From: VRUE01 sp963807425
Lineage (GTDB): Bacteria > Actinomycetota > Thermoleophilia > Solirubrobacterales > 70-9
Length of the DNA: 64,000 nt
Reading direction: 5' to 3'
Assembly (NCBI GenBank): GCA_963807425.1
Contig: CAWEBZ010000006.1
Span: 124,001 to 188,000 of the forward strand
The notes beneath the pieces are model-generated. The model was given only the letters and a program-made list of their open reading frames with translations. It had not been told where the DNA came from and searched no databases. Position 1 is the stretch's first letter. Each line of letters starts with the position of its first letter. The position numbers and the translations under genes are program-made. Positions 57,082 to 64,000 of this stretch are shown here, piece by piece.

Positions 57082-57985
57082 TGTCCGTCGTCTCCGGGGC
57101 CGGTCCCGTCGAGCCCGCGGCGGCCCCCGCCGCGTAGGCGTATGGCATCTCACCCGTGTCGTGCAGCTCGTGGCGCAGCGAGTTGATCACCGCACCGGCC
57201 ATCAGGGCCAGGCTGAGCAGGTAGAACCAGAGCAGGGCGATGAGGATGAAGCCAACGGTGGAGCCGAGCTGGGAGAGGCTGGAGACGTTGGAGAGGTAGA
57301 AGGGGAAGGCCCAGTTGGCGATGCCGGCGGCGACCGTGACGAAGACCGCTCCCGGCCAGACGGCGCGCCACGGCATGTGGCCCTTGGGCACGGCCCAGAA
57401 GATCACGCAGCAGATCGCGAAGACGATCAGGACCGCGGCGCCGAGCAGCAGCAGCGTGTCGATCGCCTTGATGCTGGAGAGGCCGAAGGGAAGCTTGTCG
57501 GTGCTGGAGACGAGCGCCGCCTCGATCGCCGGCAGGAAGATGCTGGCGGCGATGAAGAGGACGACGACGAACAGCATCGCGAAGGAGAAGCGCTTCTGCT
57601 CGACCCAGCCGCGGCACTCGACGTGGTAGATGCGGCAGAAGGCGGTGTCCATCGCGCCCCAGAAGGAGGCGCCGATCCAGAGCGAGCCGGCGAAGGCGGC
57701 GATCCCGATCGTGGTCGAGTTTTCCTCGATCCGGTCGAGCGCGTCGGCCAGCGTCCCCTGCTCGACGTTTGGGAAGAGTCGCTGCAGGTCGTCGAGCACG
57801 CCTGCCTCGACGCCGCTGATCTTCAGCACCTGGCCGAAGAGGAAGAGGATCAGCAGGGCAAAAGGGAACACGGCCAGCATCAGGTTGTAGGCGACCATCG
57901 CCGAGAGCCCGGTGACGTTCTCGCGGTAAGCGCGCTGCCAGAAGGCGCGCAGCCAAGGTCGGGGATGGCGCAGTGCGTTGGACAT
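57050..57985 (-). CDS. YihY/virulence factor BrkB family membrane protein
   Basis: 311 residues with six to seven transmembrane helices. Family blocks are LSAMVAYNLMLAVFPFALLI near residue 30, NSTTIGIAAFAGSLWIGASFWGAMDTAFCRIYHV, and GSTVGFILIALLWFYLLSLALMAGAVIN. The family was once called RNase BN but is an integral membrane protein of unknown transport role. The last ~11 residues (TDKRTDSPCGCE) come from antisense DNA of a TetR remnant, so the C-terminus is locally rebuilt. The start codon abuts the -35 of the sigma-gene promoter. Confidence 0.87.
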   Translation of the reverse strand: MSNALRHPRPWLRAFWQRAYRENVTGLSAMVAYNLMLAVFPFALLILFLFGQVLKISGVEAGVLDDLQRLFPNVEQGTLADALDRIEENSTTIGIAAFAGSLWIGASFWGAMDTAFCRIYHVECRGWVEQKRFSFAMLFVVVLFIAASIFLPAIEAALVSSTDKLPFGLSSIKAIDTLLLLGAAVLIVFAICCVIFWAVPKGHMPWRAVWPGAVFVTVAAGIANWAFPFYLSNVSSLSQLGSTVGFILIALLWFYLLSLALMAGAVINSLRHELHDTGEMPYAYAAGAAAGSTGPAPETTDKRTDSPCGCE

Positions 57986-58013
57986 TGACTTCAGAAACTG
58001 AAGCGACTAAGAT
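57985..58013 (+). promoter_or_regulatory. Strong promoter upstream of the primary sigma gene
   Basis: TTGACT and TAAGAT are separated by exactly 17 bp, close to consensus. The -35 begins on the first base of the divergent YihY start codon. Transcription would begin near 58020, giving a leader of about 165 nt before rpoD. Confidence 0.65.
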
Positions 58014-58082
58014 GCGAACAGACGTTTGAGAGTGATCGAAACGCCCGTCAAGGGCCAATGCAACGCAGACTAGTTAGCCTCG

Positions 58083-58108
58083 CGGACCGGATCGCCGGTC
58101 CGTTTTTT
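58083..58108 (+). terminator. Intrinsic terminator inside the rpoD leader
   Basis: CGGACCGG pairs with CCGGTCCG around ATCG and is followed by six T residues. This is the clearest intrinsic terminator in the window. It lies about 65 nt after the predicted promoter start and 77 nt before the sigma start codon, so it either ends a small RNA of roughly 90 nt or attenuates the sigma gene. Confidence 0.72.
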
Positions 58109-58184
58109 CGCGACTTTTGGCCCGCGACGGCATTTCAACCAATGGGACTTAACCACCTAGCGCAAGGAAACGGGTAGAGAACGG

Positions 58185-59291
58185 ATGCTGGTAGCAGAGC
58201 TTCAAGAGCTGGAGGAGGTCAAAGGCCTCATCACGAGAGGGCAGCAGCTTGGCGTGCTGACCTTCGGCGACATCGCCTCGGCGGTGTCCGAGGTCGATCT
58301 GGACGAGTCCGACGTCGAGGACCTTTACGGGCACCTCGAGAAGTCGGGGATCGAGCTGGTCGAGGACATGGACCCGGCGCAGAAAGCTGCGGCGGAAGCG
58401 ATGCCCGTCGCGGACGGCAAAAAAGGCCGCCGCCGCCAGAAACAGGCGCTCGACCTGAAACCAGACATGACGACCGACTCCCTGCAGTTGTTCCTCAAGG
58501 ACATCGGCAAGGTTCGGCTGCTGACTGCCCAGGAGGAGGTCGAACTCGCGAAGCGGATCGAGCGCGGCGACCTCGACGCGAAGCAGAAAATGGTCGAGTC
58601 CAACCTGCGCCTGGTCGTCTCGATCGCGAAGAACTACCGCAACCAGGGCCTGCCCTTCCTCGATCTGATTCAGGAGGGCACGCTGGGCCTGGTCCGCGCC
58701 GCGGAGAAGTTCGACTACCGCAAGGGATTCAAGTTCTCGACCTACGCGACCTGGTGGATCCGCCAGGCGATCGCCCGCGCGCTCGCCGACAAGGCGCGGA
58801 CCATTCGCATTCCGGTCCACGTGGTCGAGAAGCTGAACAAGATCGGCCGTGCCGAGCGCAAGCTGGTCACCGAGCTAGGCCGCGAGCCGACCCCGGAGGA
58901 GATCGCCGAGGTGACGGGGATCGATCCCGAGGAGGTCGACTCGATCAAGCGCTCCGCGCAGGCCCCGGTCTCGCTGGAGAAGCCGGTCGGCGACGAGGAG
59001 GAGTCCGAGTTCGGCCAGTTCATCGCCGACGAGAAGGCCGAGTCCCCGTTCGACCGGGCAGCCGACCTGCTGACCAAAGAGGCGTTGAAGGAGGCGCTGG
59101 AGAACCTCTCCTACCGCGAGCGCCGCGTGCTCGAGCTGCGCTACGGGCTTGGCGGCGAGCACCCGCGCACGCTCGACGAGGTCGGGCGCACGTTCAACGT
59201 GACGCGTGAGCGGATCCGCCAGATCGAGAACCAATCGCTGAAGAAGCTGCAGCAATTGGGCGAAGCGCAAAAGCTGAGAGAGGTCACGTAG
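58185..59291 (+). CDS. rpoD: Primary RNA polymerase sigma factor (SigA/RpoD)
   Basis: 368 residues. A short region 1.1-like head (residues 1-75) and a basic linker (GKKGRRRQKQ) lead to region 1.2 (SLQLFLKDIGKVRLLTAQEE). Region 2 includes NLRLVVSIAKNYRNQGLPFL and the -10-reading YATWWIRQAIARALADKA. Region 3 follows (IRIPVHVVEKLNKIGRAERK), then region 4 with HPRTLDEVGRTFNVTRERIR and QIENQSLKKL. Region 1.1 is shorter than in many actinobacteria, but all core parts are present, so this is the housekeeping sigma factor or a very close homologue. It has its own strong promoter with an internal terminator. Confidence 0.9.
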   Translation: MLVAELQELEEVKGLITRGQQLGVLTFGDIASAVSEVDLDESDVEDLYGHLEKSGIELVEDMDPAQKAAAEAMPVADGKKGRRRQKQALDLKPDMTTDSLQLFLKDIGKVRLLTAQEEVELAKRIERGDLDAKQKMVESNLRLVVSIAKNYRNQGLPFLDLIQEGTLGLVRAAEKFDYRKGFKFSTYATWWIRQAIARALADKARTIRIPVHVVEKLNKIGRAERKLVTELGREPTPEEIAEVTGIDPEEVDSIKRSAQAPVSLEKPVGDEEESEFGQFIADEKAESPFDRAADLLTKEALKEALENLSYRERRVLELRYGLGGEHPRTLDEVGRTFNVTRERIRQIENQSLKKLQQLGEAQKLREVT

Positions 59292-59338
59292 CGCTTCAGC
59301 GCTAAGGATGGCGGGCATCCCGGCCGATAGATGTCGGG

Positions 59339-60457
59339 ATGTTCGACATCGATTCAGCTCTGCGTACCCTGATCGAGCGGGAGGGGTCTGACCTCCACGT
59401 CAAGGTCAACTCGCCGCCGATCGTCCGCCTGCACGGCGAACTGGCGCACCTCGAGGGCTATCAGCCGCTCACGGCCGAGGACACCGAGAAGGCGCTCCAC
59501 GACATCGCCGAGGTGCGCTCGCTAACCGAGTTCGAGGAGGACGGCGAGGCCGATTTCGCCTACTCGCTCCCCGGGCTCGCCCGCTTCCGCGTCAATGCCT
59601 TCAAACAGCGCGGCTCGATCTCGATCGTCTGCCGCGCGATCCCCTTCGAGATTCGCTCGATCGAGGAACTGGGCCTGCCCGACGTCGTTCGCACGCTGGC
59701 CGAGGAGGCGCGCGGGATCGTCCTCGTCACCGGCACCACCGGCTCGGGCAAGAGCACGACGCTGGCGGCGATGATCGACCACATCAACCAGACCCGTCCC
59801 CGGCACATCGTCACGCTGGAGGACCCGATCGAGTACCTGCACCAGGACAAGCGCTCGATCGTCAACCAGCGCGAAGTCGGCTCCGACACCCACAGTTTCG
59901 GCCGGGCGATGAGGCGGGTGCTGCGCCAGGACCCCGACGTGATCCTGATCGGCGAGATGCGCGACGAGGAGACGGTGCGCACGGCTCTCTCCGCGGCCGA
60001 GACCGGCCACCTCGTCCTCTCCACGGTCCATACGCTCGATGCGACCGAGACGATTAACCGCATCATCGACTTCTTCCCGCCCCACCTGCAGCAGCAGGCG
60101 CGGGTGATGCTCTCCTCGACCCTGAAGGGCGCGATCGCCCAGCGCCTCGTCCCTGACGTAACCGGCGACGGTCGGGTCGCCGCGTCCGAGGTGATGGTCG
60201 TCACCGGCCGCGTCCAGGACTTGATTCTCAACCCCGAGGAAACGGGCAAGATCACCGAGGTCATCAGCGAAGGCGAGTACTACGGGATGTCCACCTTCGA
60301 CCAGTCGCTGCTGCGCTACGTGATGGCGGGCAAGGTGACTGAGGAGGTGGCGCTCGACTACGCCTCCAGCCCGCACGACTTCAAGCTGATGCTCGCGGCC
60401 GGCGGCCGGCGGGCAAGCGGCATCGAGCAGCTGAGCGGGGAGCCGGTGGCGCCGTGA
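59339..60457 (+). CDS. pilT: Type IV pilus retraction ATPase PilT (first copy)
   Basis: 372 residues. PAS-like N-terminal domain (LIEREGSDLHVKVNSPPIVRLHGEL), Walker A GTTGSGKSTT near residue 135, ASP box IVTLEDPIEYLH, Walker B VILIGEMRDEET and His box TGHLVLSTVHT are all present. The C-terminal AIAQRLVPD segment stands in for the AIRNLIRE motif common in PilT. It powers pilus retraction. Start ATG 59339; the stop overlaps the next gene by 4 bp. A second paralogue lies at 62884. Confidence 0.9.
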   Translation: MFDIDSALRTLIEREGSDLHVKVNSPPIVRLHGELAHLEGYQPLTAEDTEKALHDIAEVRSLTEFEEDGEADFAYSLPGLARFRVNAFKQRGSISIVCRAIPFEIRSIEELGLPDVVRTLAEEARGIVLVTGTTGSGKSTTLAAMIDHINQTRPRHIVTLEDPIEYLHQDKRSIVNQREVGSDTHSFGRAMRRVLRQDPDVILIGEMRDEETVRTALSAAETGHLVLSTVHTLDATETINRIIDFFPPHLQQQARVMLSSTLKGAIAQRLVPDVTGDGRVAASEVMVVTGRVQDLILNPEETGKITEVISEGEYYGMSTFDQSLLRYVMAGKVTEEVALDYASSPHDFKLMLAAGGRRASGIEQLSGEPVAP

Positions 60458-61074
60458 GGGAGAAGCTGAACGGCGATCCCAAGGCCCAGGTCGCGCTCGT
60501 AGTCCTGCTTGTAGTCGCGGCAGCCTTCATGCTGCTCAAAGGGGGCGGGGGCGAAGAAGAAGAATTTGGCGCGACCGAAGCGACAGTGGCCGTGGCTGGT
60601 ACCGAAGCCACAGGCACCGCCATTGCAGCGACCCCCGGAGAAGCGGTCGAAGGGGCCGTCGAAGGTGCGCTCGAAACCGCAGCTGTCTCTGCGGCGCCGA
60701 GCTCGATACCGACTCCTCCACCCCCGAGGCCACTGGCCCTCGCCTACGACGCCGACAAGACCGTCGTCCTCCTGGTCGTTCATCAGGGCGGGATCGACGA
60801 CGCGCTCGTCACCCGCTCCTCCCGACTGTTGGAGGCTCACCCCGACGTCGCCCTCTTCGTCGTGCCAGCAAAGCGGATAGCCCGCTACGCGTCGGTCACC
60901 GTGGGCCTCGACGTCAACCGCGTACCGGCTCTGGTCGTGATGAGGCCGAAGAGTCTCAGCGGCGGGACGCCACAGGCGAGCGTCGACTACGGCTTCCAGA
61001 CGCCGCAGGGCATCGTCCAGGCAGTCCTCGACGCTTCCTACAACGGTCCGGAAGCGACCTACCACCCGGACTGA
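60454..61074 (+). CDS. Membrane-anchored thioredoxin-fold-like protein in pilus operon
   Basis: 206 residues. A short basic head, one transmembrane helix (VALVVLLVVAAAFMLL, about residues 13-28), then a glutamate-rich and Ala/Thr/Pro-rich linker of ~60 residues. A C-terminal domain with KTVVLLVVHQGGIDDALVTR, VALFVVPAKRIARYASVTVG and VNRVPALVVMRPKS follows. The cis-proline step VPALVV and strand order suggest a thioredoxin fold, but no cysteine is present, so it cannot be a redox enzyme. Overlap with pilT suggests a structural or assembly role in the pilus machine. Confidence 0.65.
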   Translation: MREKLNGDPKAQVALVVLLVVAAAFMLLKGGGGEEEEFGATEATVAVAGTEATGTAIAATPGEAVEGAVEGALETAAVSAAPSSIPTPPPPRPLALAYDADKTVVLLVVHQGGIDDALVTRSSRLLEAHPDVALFVVPAKRIARYASVTVGLDVNRVPALVVMRPKSLSGGTPQASVDYGFQTPQGIVQAVLDASYNGPEATYHPD

Positions 61075-61082
61075 GCGGGCGG

Positions 61083-62897
61083 ATGACCGGCGAGAAACCC
61101 CCGTACCCGATGCACCTGCGCCCGGTCCCTGAGTCGGGAGGCTCGGCTGCACCCGTTCTGGACCAGGAGCCCAGTGGCACGCCCGGCCTGACGCCGCCCC
61201 TGCACCGCGGCCACTCGCGAGGCTTCATCACCGACGTGCTGGTCGAGCTCGGTTTCGTCCCTGTGGAGACAGTGCAGGCGGCGATCGAAGAGGCGCGCAC
61301 CGCGGGCCGCCCACCCGAGGCGCTGCTGCTCGAGCGTGGCGCGATCGATTCCGAACAGCTCTCTCGCGCAACAGCTGAGCGCTACGGGCTCGACCATGTC
61401 GATCTCTCCGCGTACCAAGTCGACGTCGCTGCAGCCGCGCTCTTCCCGGTGACGATGGCGCGCCGTTACAAAGCGGTCCCCGTCGGCTTCGTCGATCCCA
61501 AAACGCTGCTGGTTGCGGCTGTGGATCCCGCCAACGTGCTTGCCGCCGACGACATCCAGATCGCCACCGGCCTCGACTGCCGGATCGCAGTTGCTGCAGA
61601 AGACGACGTCGAGGCTCTGCTGGCGCGACTAGGCACGCTGCAGAGCGCCGCCGCCGAGGCGATCATCGAGGAGGAGGCTGAAGAGGAAGGGGCCGAGGAA
61701 GGCGAAGCCCTTGCCCCCGTCAGCGACATGCAGGCGAGCGCCGAGGACGCGCCGGTGATCAAGCTCGTCTACAGCATCCTCGCTCAGGCGGTGGGGGAGG
61801 GTGCCTCGGATATCCACCTTGAGCCCGAGGAGGGGGATTTGCGGATCCGCTTCCGCGTCGACGGCGTGCTGAAGGAAGCGGCACACGTGCCGAAGCGGAT
61901 GATCAGCGCCGTGATCTCGCGGCTGAAGATCATGAGCGAGCTGGACATCGCCGAGAAGCGAATTCCCCAGGACGGGCGGGTCAGCGTCTCGGTCGAGGAC
62001 CGCCGCATCGACCTTCGTGTCACCACCCTGCCGACCCAGCGCGGCGAGGGAGCGACGATCCGCATCCTCGACGAAAGCAACGCCCAGCGGACGCTCGACG
62101 ACCTCGGCATGGACGGCTCGGCGCGGGCCACGTTCGAGCACTCCTTCCGCCAGGCCTACGGCGCCGTGCTGGTCACCGGTCCGACCGGCTCGGGCAAGAG
62201 CACGACGCTCTACGCGGCGCTGGCTGAGCTGAACGACATCGAGAAGAAGATCATCACGATCGAGGACCCGGTCGAGTACCGGATCGAAGGCGTCAACCAG
62301 ATGAACGTCAATCGCAAGGCGGGGCTCGACTTCGCCAGGGGGCTGCGCTCGATCCTTCGCGCCGACCCCGACATCGTGATGGTCGGCGAGATCCGCGATG
62401 CCGAGACGGCGCGGATCGCTATCGAGGCTGCGCTCACCGGCCACATGATGCTGACGACACTGCACACGAACGACGCCCCGGGGGCGATCGCCCGCCTCAA
62501 CGAGATGGGGATCGAGACCTTCCTCACCGCTTCTGCCGTCGACTGCGTTGTCGCCCAGCGCCTTGCCCGCAAGCTCTGCCCGAACTGCAAGAAGCGCACG
62601 ATCATCCCCGTCTCTGCATTGCACGAGGCGGGGGTCAAGGTCGGCACTGAGGTCGAGGCCTACGAGCCGGTTGGCTGCTCGCGCTGCAACAACAGCGGCT
62701 ACCGCGGCCGGGTCGGCATCTACTCGGTGATGAGCCTCAGTGAGCGGCTGAAGGAAATGACGATCGCTCGCGCCGCCGAGCCGGAAATAGCCGCCGTCGC
62801 CCGCGAGGAGGGGATGCTCACCCTGCGTGAGGACGGCGTGGTCAAGATCAGATCCGGGGTTACGAGCCTCGAGGAGGTGCTTCGTGTCACAGCATGA
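61083..62897 (+). CDS. pilB: Type IV pilus assembly ATPase PilB
   Basis: 604 residues. MshEN-type N-terminal domain (FITDVLVELGFVPVETVQAA, LDHVDLSAYQVDVAAAALFP), a glutamate-rich linker near 195-215, then the ATPase core: ASDIHLEPEEGDLRIRFRVD, Walker A GPTGSGKSTT, ASP box ITIEDPVEYRIEGVNQ, Walker B IVMVGEIRDAET and His box TGHMMLTTLHT. The zinc-binding cysteines CPNCKK and CSRCNNSGYRGR mark extension motors of the PilB/GspE group. It drives pilus extension. It follows the thioredoxin-like gene by 8 bp and overlaps the next pilT by 14 bp. Confidence 0.93.
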   Translation: MTGEKPPYPMHLRPVPESGGSAAPVLDQEPSGTPGLTPPLHRGHSRGFITDVLVELGFVPVETVQAAIEEARTAGRPPEALLLERGAIDSEQLSRATAERYGLDHVDLSAYQVDVAAAALFPVTMARRYKAVPVGFVDPKTLLVAAVDPANVLAADDIQIATGLDCRIAVAAEDDVEALLARLGTLQSAAAEAIIEEEAEEEGAEEGEALAPVSDMQASAEDAPVIKLVYSILAQAVGEGASDIHLEPEEGDLRIRFRVDGVLKEAAHVPKRMISAVISRLKIMSELDIAEKRIPQDGRVSVSVEDRRIDLRVTTLPTQRGEGATIRILDESNAQRTLDDLGMDGSARATFEHSFRQAYGAVLVTGPTGSGKSTTLYAALAELNDIEKKIITIEDPVEYRIEGVNQMNVNRKAGLDFARGLRSILRADPDIVMVGEIRDAETARIAIEAALTGHMMLTTLHTNDAPGAIARLNEMGIETFLTASAVDCVVAQRLARKLCPNCKKRTIIPVSALHEAGVKVGTEVEAYEPVGCSRCNNSGYRGRVGIYSVMSLSERLKEMTIARAAEPEIAAVAREEGMLTLREDGVVKIRSGVTSLEEVLRVTA

Positions 62898-64000
62898 GTT
62901 CGACTTCTCCGAGGTATTGCGCCGCATGGTCGAGGCGCGGGCGTCCGACGTCCACATCACTGCGGGCTTCGCGCCGGCGATCCGCGAAAAGGGCAAGATC
63001 AAGCCGATGGACGGCTTCCCGGTACTTACCGGGCAGCAGACGCGCGAGGTCGTCTACAGCATCCTCAACGACGACCAGCGCAAGCGCTTCGAGAACGACA
63101 AGCAGCTCGACTTCGCCTATGCGATCCCCGGCGTCGCTCGCTTCCGCGTCAACTGCTTCTTCCAGCGCGGCTCGGTCAGCGCCGCCTTCCGTCTCGTGCC
63201 GCAGGACATCCCCCATCTAGACACGCTCGGCGTGCCGCAGGTGCTGCGCGAGCTGGCGGCGAAACCGCGCGGCTTCGTTCTCGTCACCGGCCCGACCGGC
63301 TCGGGCAAGAGCACGACGCTGGCGGCAATGATCGACGTGATCAACTCCGAGCGCGAGGACCACATCCTCACGATCGAGGACCCGATCGAGTTCCTGCACA
63401 ACCACAAGAGTTCGATCGTCAACCAGCGTGAGGTCGGCTCCGACGCCGAGAATTTCTCGCTCGGCCTGCGCGCCGCCCTGCGAGAGGACCCCGACGTGAT
63501 CCTGGTCGGCGAGATGCGCGACCTGGAGACGATCTCGACGGCGCTGACCGCTGCCGAGACCGGCCACCTCGTCTTCGCCACCCTGCACACCCAGTCGACG
63601 GCGCAGACCGTCGACCGGATCATCGACGTCTTCCCGCCTGAGCAGCAGGGTCAAGTGCGGACGCAGCTCTCGATTGCCCTGCAGGGCATCGTCACCCAAC
63701 AGCTGTTGCCGACCGCGGACGGGAGGGGACGTGTGGTCGCCTGTGAGGTGCTGGTGCCGACGCCGGCGATTCGCAACCTGATCCGAGAGGGCAAGACGCA
63801 CCAGATTTACGCGGCGGTGCAGACCTCGGGCGCGGTCGGGATGCAAACGATGGACGCCGACCTGGCGCGTCTCGTCCGGGCGGGCCAGGTCACCCGTGCG
63901 CTCGCCGAACAACGGGCATCGGTGCCGGAGGAGCTGAAACGGCTGCTGGGCGGTGCCCCGGCGGTGATGCCCGCAATGGAACCCTCTGTTGCGCTCCCGT
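62884..64000 (+). CDS. pilT: Type IV pilus retraction ATPase PilT (second copy, 3' end outside window)
   Basis: 372 codons to the window edge without a stop. Start is GTG 62884 inside the pilB end, with GAGGAGG 7 bp upstream. PAS-like opening VLRRMVEARASDVHITAGFAP, Walker A GPTGSGKSTT, ASP box LTIEDPIEFLH, Walker B VILVGEMRDLET, His box TGHLVFATLHT, and the PilT hallmark AIRNLIREGKTHQI are present. It is closer to textbook PilT than the first copy, which lacks the canonical AIRNLIRE. Two different retraction motors in one operon may tune force or speed. pilC and pilin genes may follow outside the window. Confidence 0.92.
   Translation, partial: MSQHEFDFSEVLRRMVEARASDVHITAGFAPAIREKGKIKPMDGFPVLTGQQTREVVYSILNDDQRKRFENDKQLDFAYAIPGVARFRVNCFFQRGSVSAAFRLVPQDIPHLDTLGVPQVLRELAAKPRGFVLVTGPTGSGKSTTLAAMIDVINSEREDHILTIEDPIEFLHNHKSSIVNQREVGSDAENFSLGLRAALREDPDVILVGEMRDLETISTALTAAETGHLVFATLHTQSTAQTVDRIIDVFPPEQQGQVRTQLSIALQGIVTQQLLPTADGRGRVVACEVLVPTPAIRNLIREGKTHQIYAAVQTSGAVGMQTMDADLARLVRAGQVTRALAEQRASVPEELKRLLGGAPAVMPAMEPSVALP

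Noticed and set aside
1..64000. CRISPR arrays, prophage or classical insertion sequences
   Set aside because: No regular spacer-repeat series, phage structural genes or transposase motifs were found on either strand.

Overview
This window is high-GC bacterial chromosome, about 65-70% GC by eye, packed with genes on both strands. Start codons are often GTG or TTG. The gene set points to an actinobacterium, most likely Thermoleophilia/Solirubrobacterales. The clues are two F420-type luciferase-like oxidoreductases, EgtB/EgtD ergothioneine genes, a zinc-finger/RskA anti-sigma pair, DUF5679, DUF6328 and DUF2332 genes, a short SigA-type primary sigma factor, and very large secreted NHL/beta-propeller proteins with cationic tails. 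The taxonomy is inferred from gene content, not from a marker tree.

Layout. 1-3.9 kb: DUF1501/DUF1800 secreted pair and a DUF2332 gene. 4.0-4.1 kb: an unusual class II tRNA gene with an 8/4 acceptor/T-stem fold and a valine-type GAC anticodon. 4.2-5.9 kb: MarR regulator plus MFS exporter. 6.0-9.7 kb: osmoprotectant (glycine betaine/choline type) ABC importer. 9.7-11.7 kb: amidohydrolase plus nucleoside phosphorylase, probably methylthioadenosine/SAH salvage. 11.7-18.8 kb: photolyase, HD (p)ppGpp-hydrolase-like protein, metallo-beta-lactamase/PAS pair, acyltransferase, and an ECF sigma/anti-sigma/lipoprotein operon. 18.9-23.1 kb: thiolase, crotonase, Baeyer-Villiger-type monooxygenase and thioesterase, a lipid or xenobiotic catabolic set. 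23.1-29.5 kb: CtpE-like P-type ATPase, F420-type oxidoreductase and the three-gene proton-translocating transhydrogenase. 29.5-31.4 kb: a DUF559 nuclease-like gene bracketed by hairpin repeats, then a pilin-like/VPS62-like secreted protein. 31.4-37.8 kb: SDR, egtB-egtD, a frameshifted luciferase-like gene, a frameshifted DUF4258 gene coupled to DUF2283, class II fructose bisphosphatase, and an NAD(P)-binding protein.

38.1-53.5 kb holds two paralogous envelope cassettes. Each starts with a large NHL/propeller protein behind the same conserved promoter-leader, followed by a large secreted protein built from four Cys...CP-x-x-S-x-x-G modules. Between them lies a decayed copy of the 3' end of the NAD(P)-binding gene that precedes cassette 1, so the leader region was copied. 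53.5-57.1 kb is a cluster of five TetR-type regulators. It arose by tandem duplication of a three-gene block and carries a third copy of the envelope leader box. 57.0-59.3 kb: YihY-type membrane protein and the primary sigma factor, whose leader contains a near-consensus promoter and an intrinsic terminator. 59.3-64.0 kb: a type IV pilus motor operon, PilT - membrane-anchored thioredoxin-like protein - PilB - PilT (last gene cut by the window end).

The most unusual items are the tRNA, the envelope-cassette/TetR locus with its shared leader box, the DUF559 gene inside a hairpin repeat, and the candidate attenuator or small RNA in front of the sigma gene. No CRISPR array, rRNA, prophage or classical transposase was seen.
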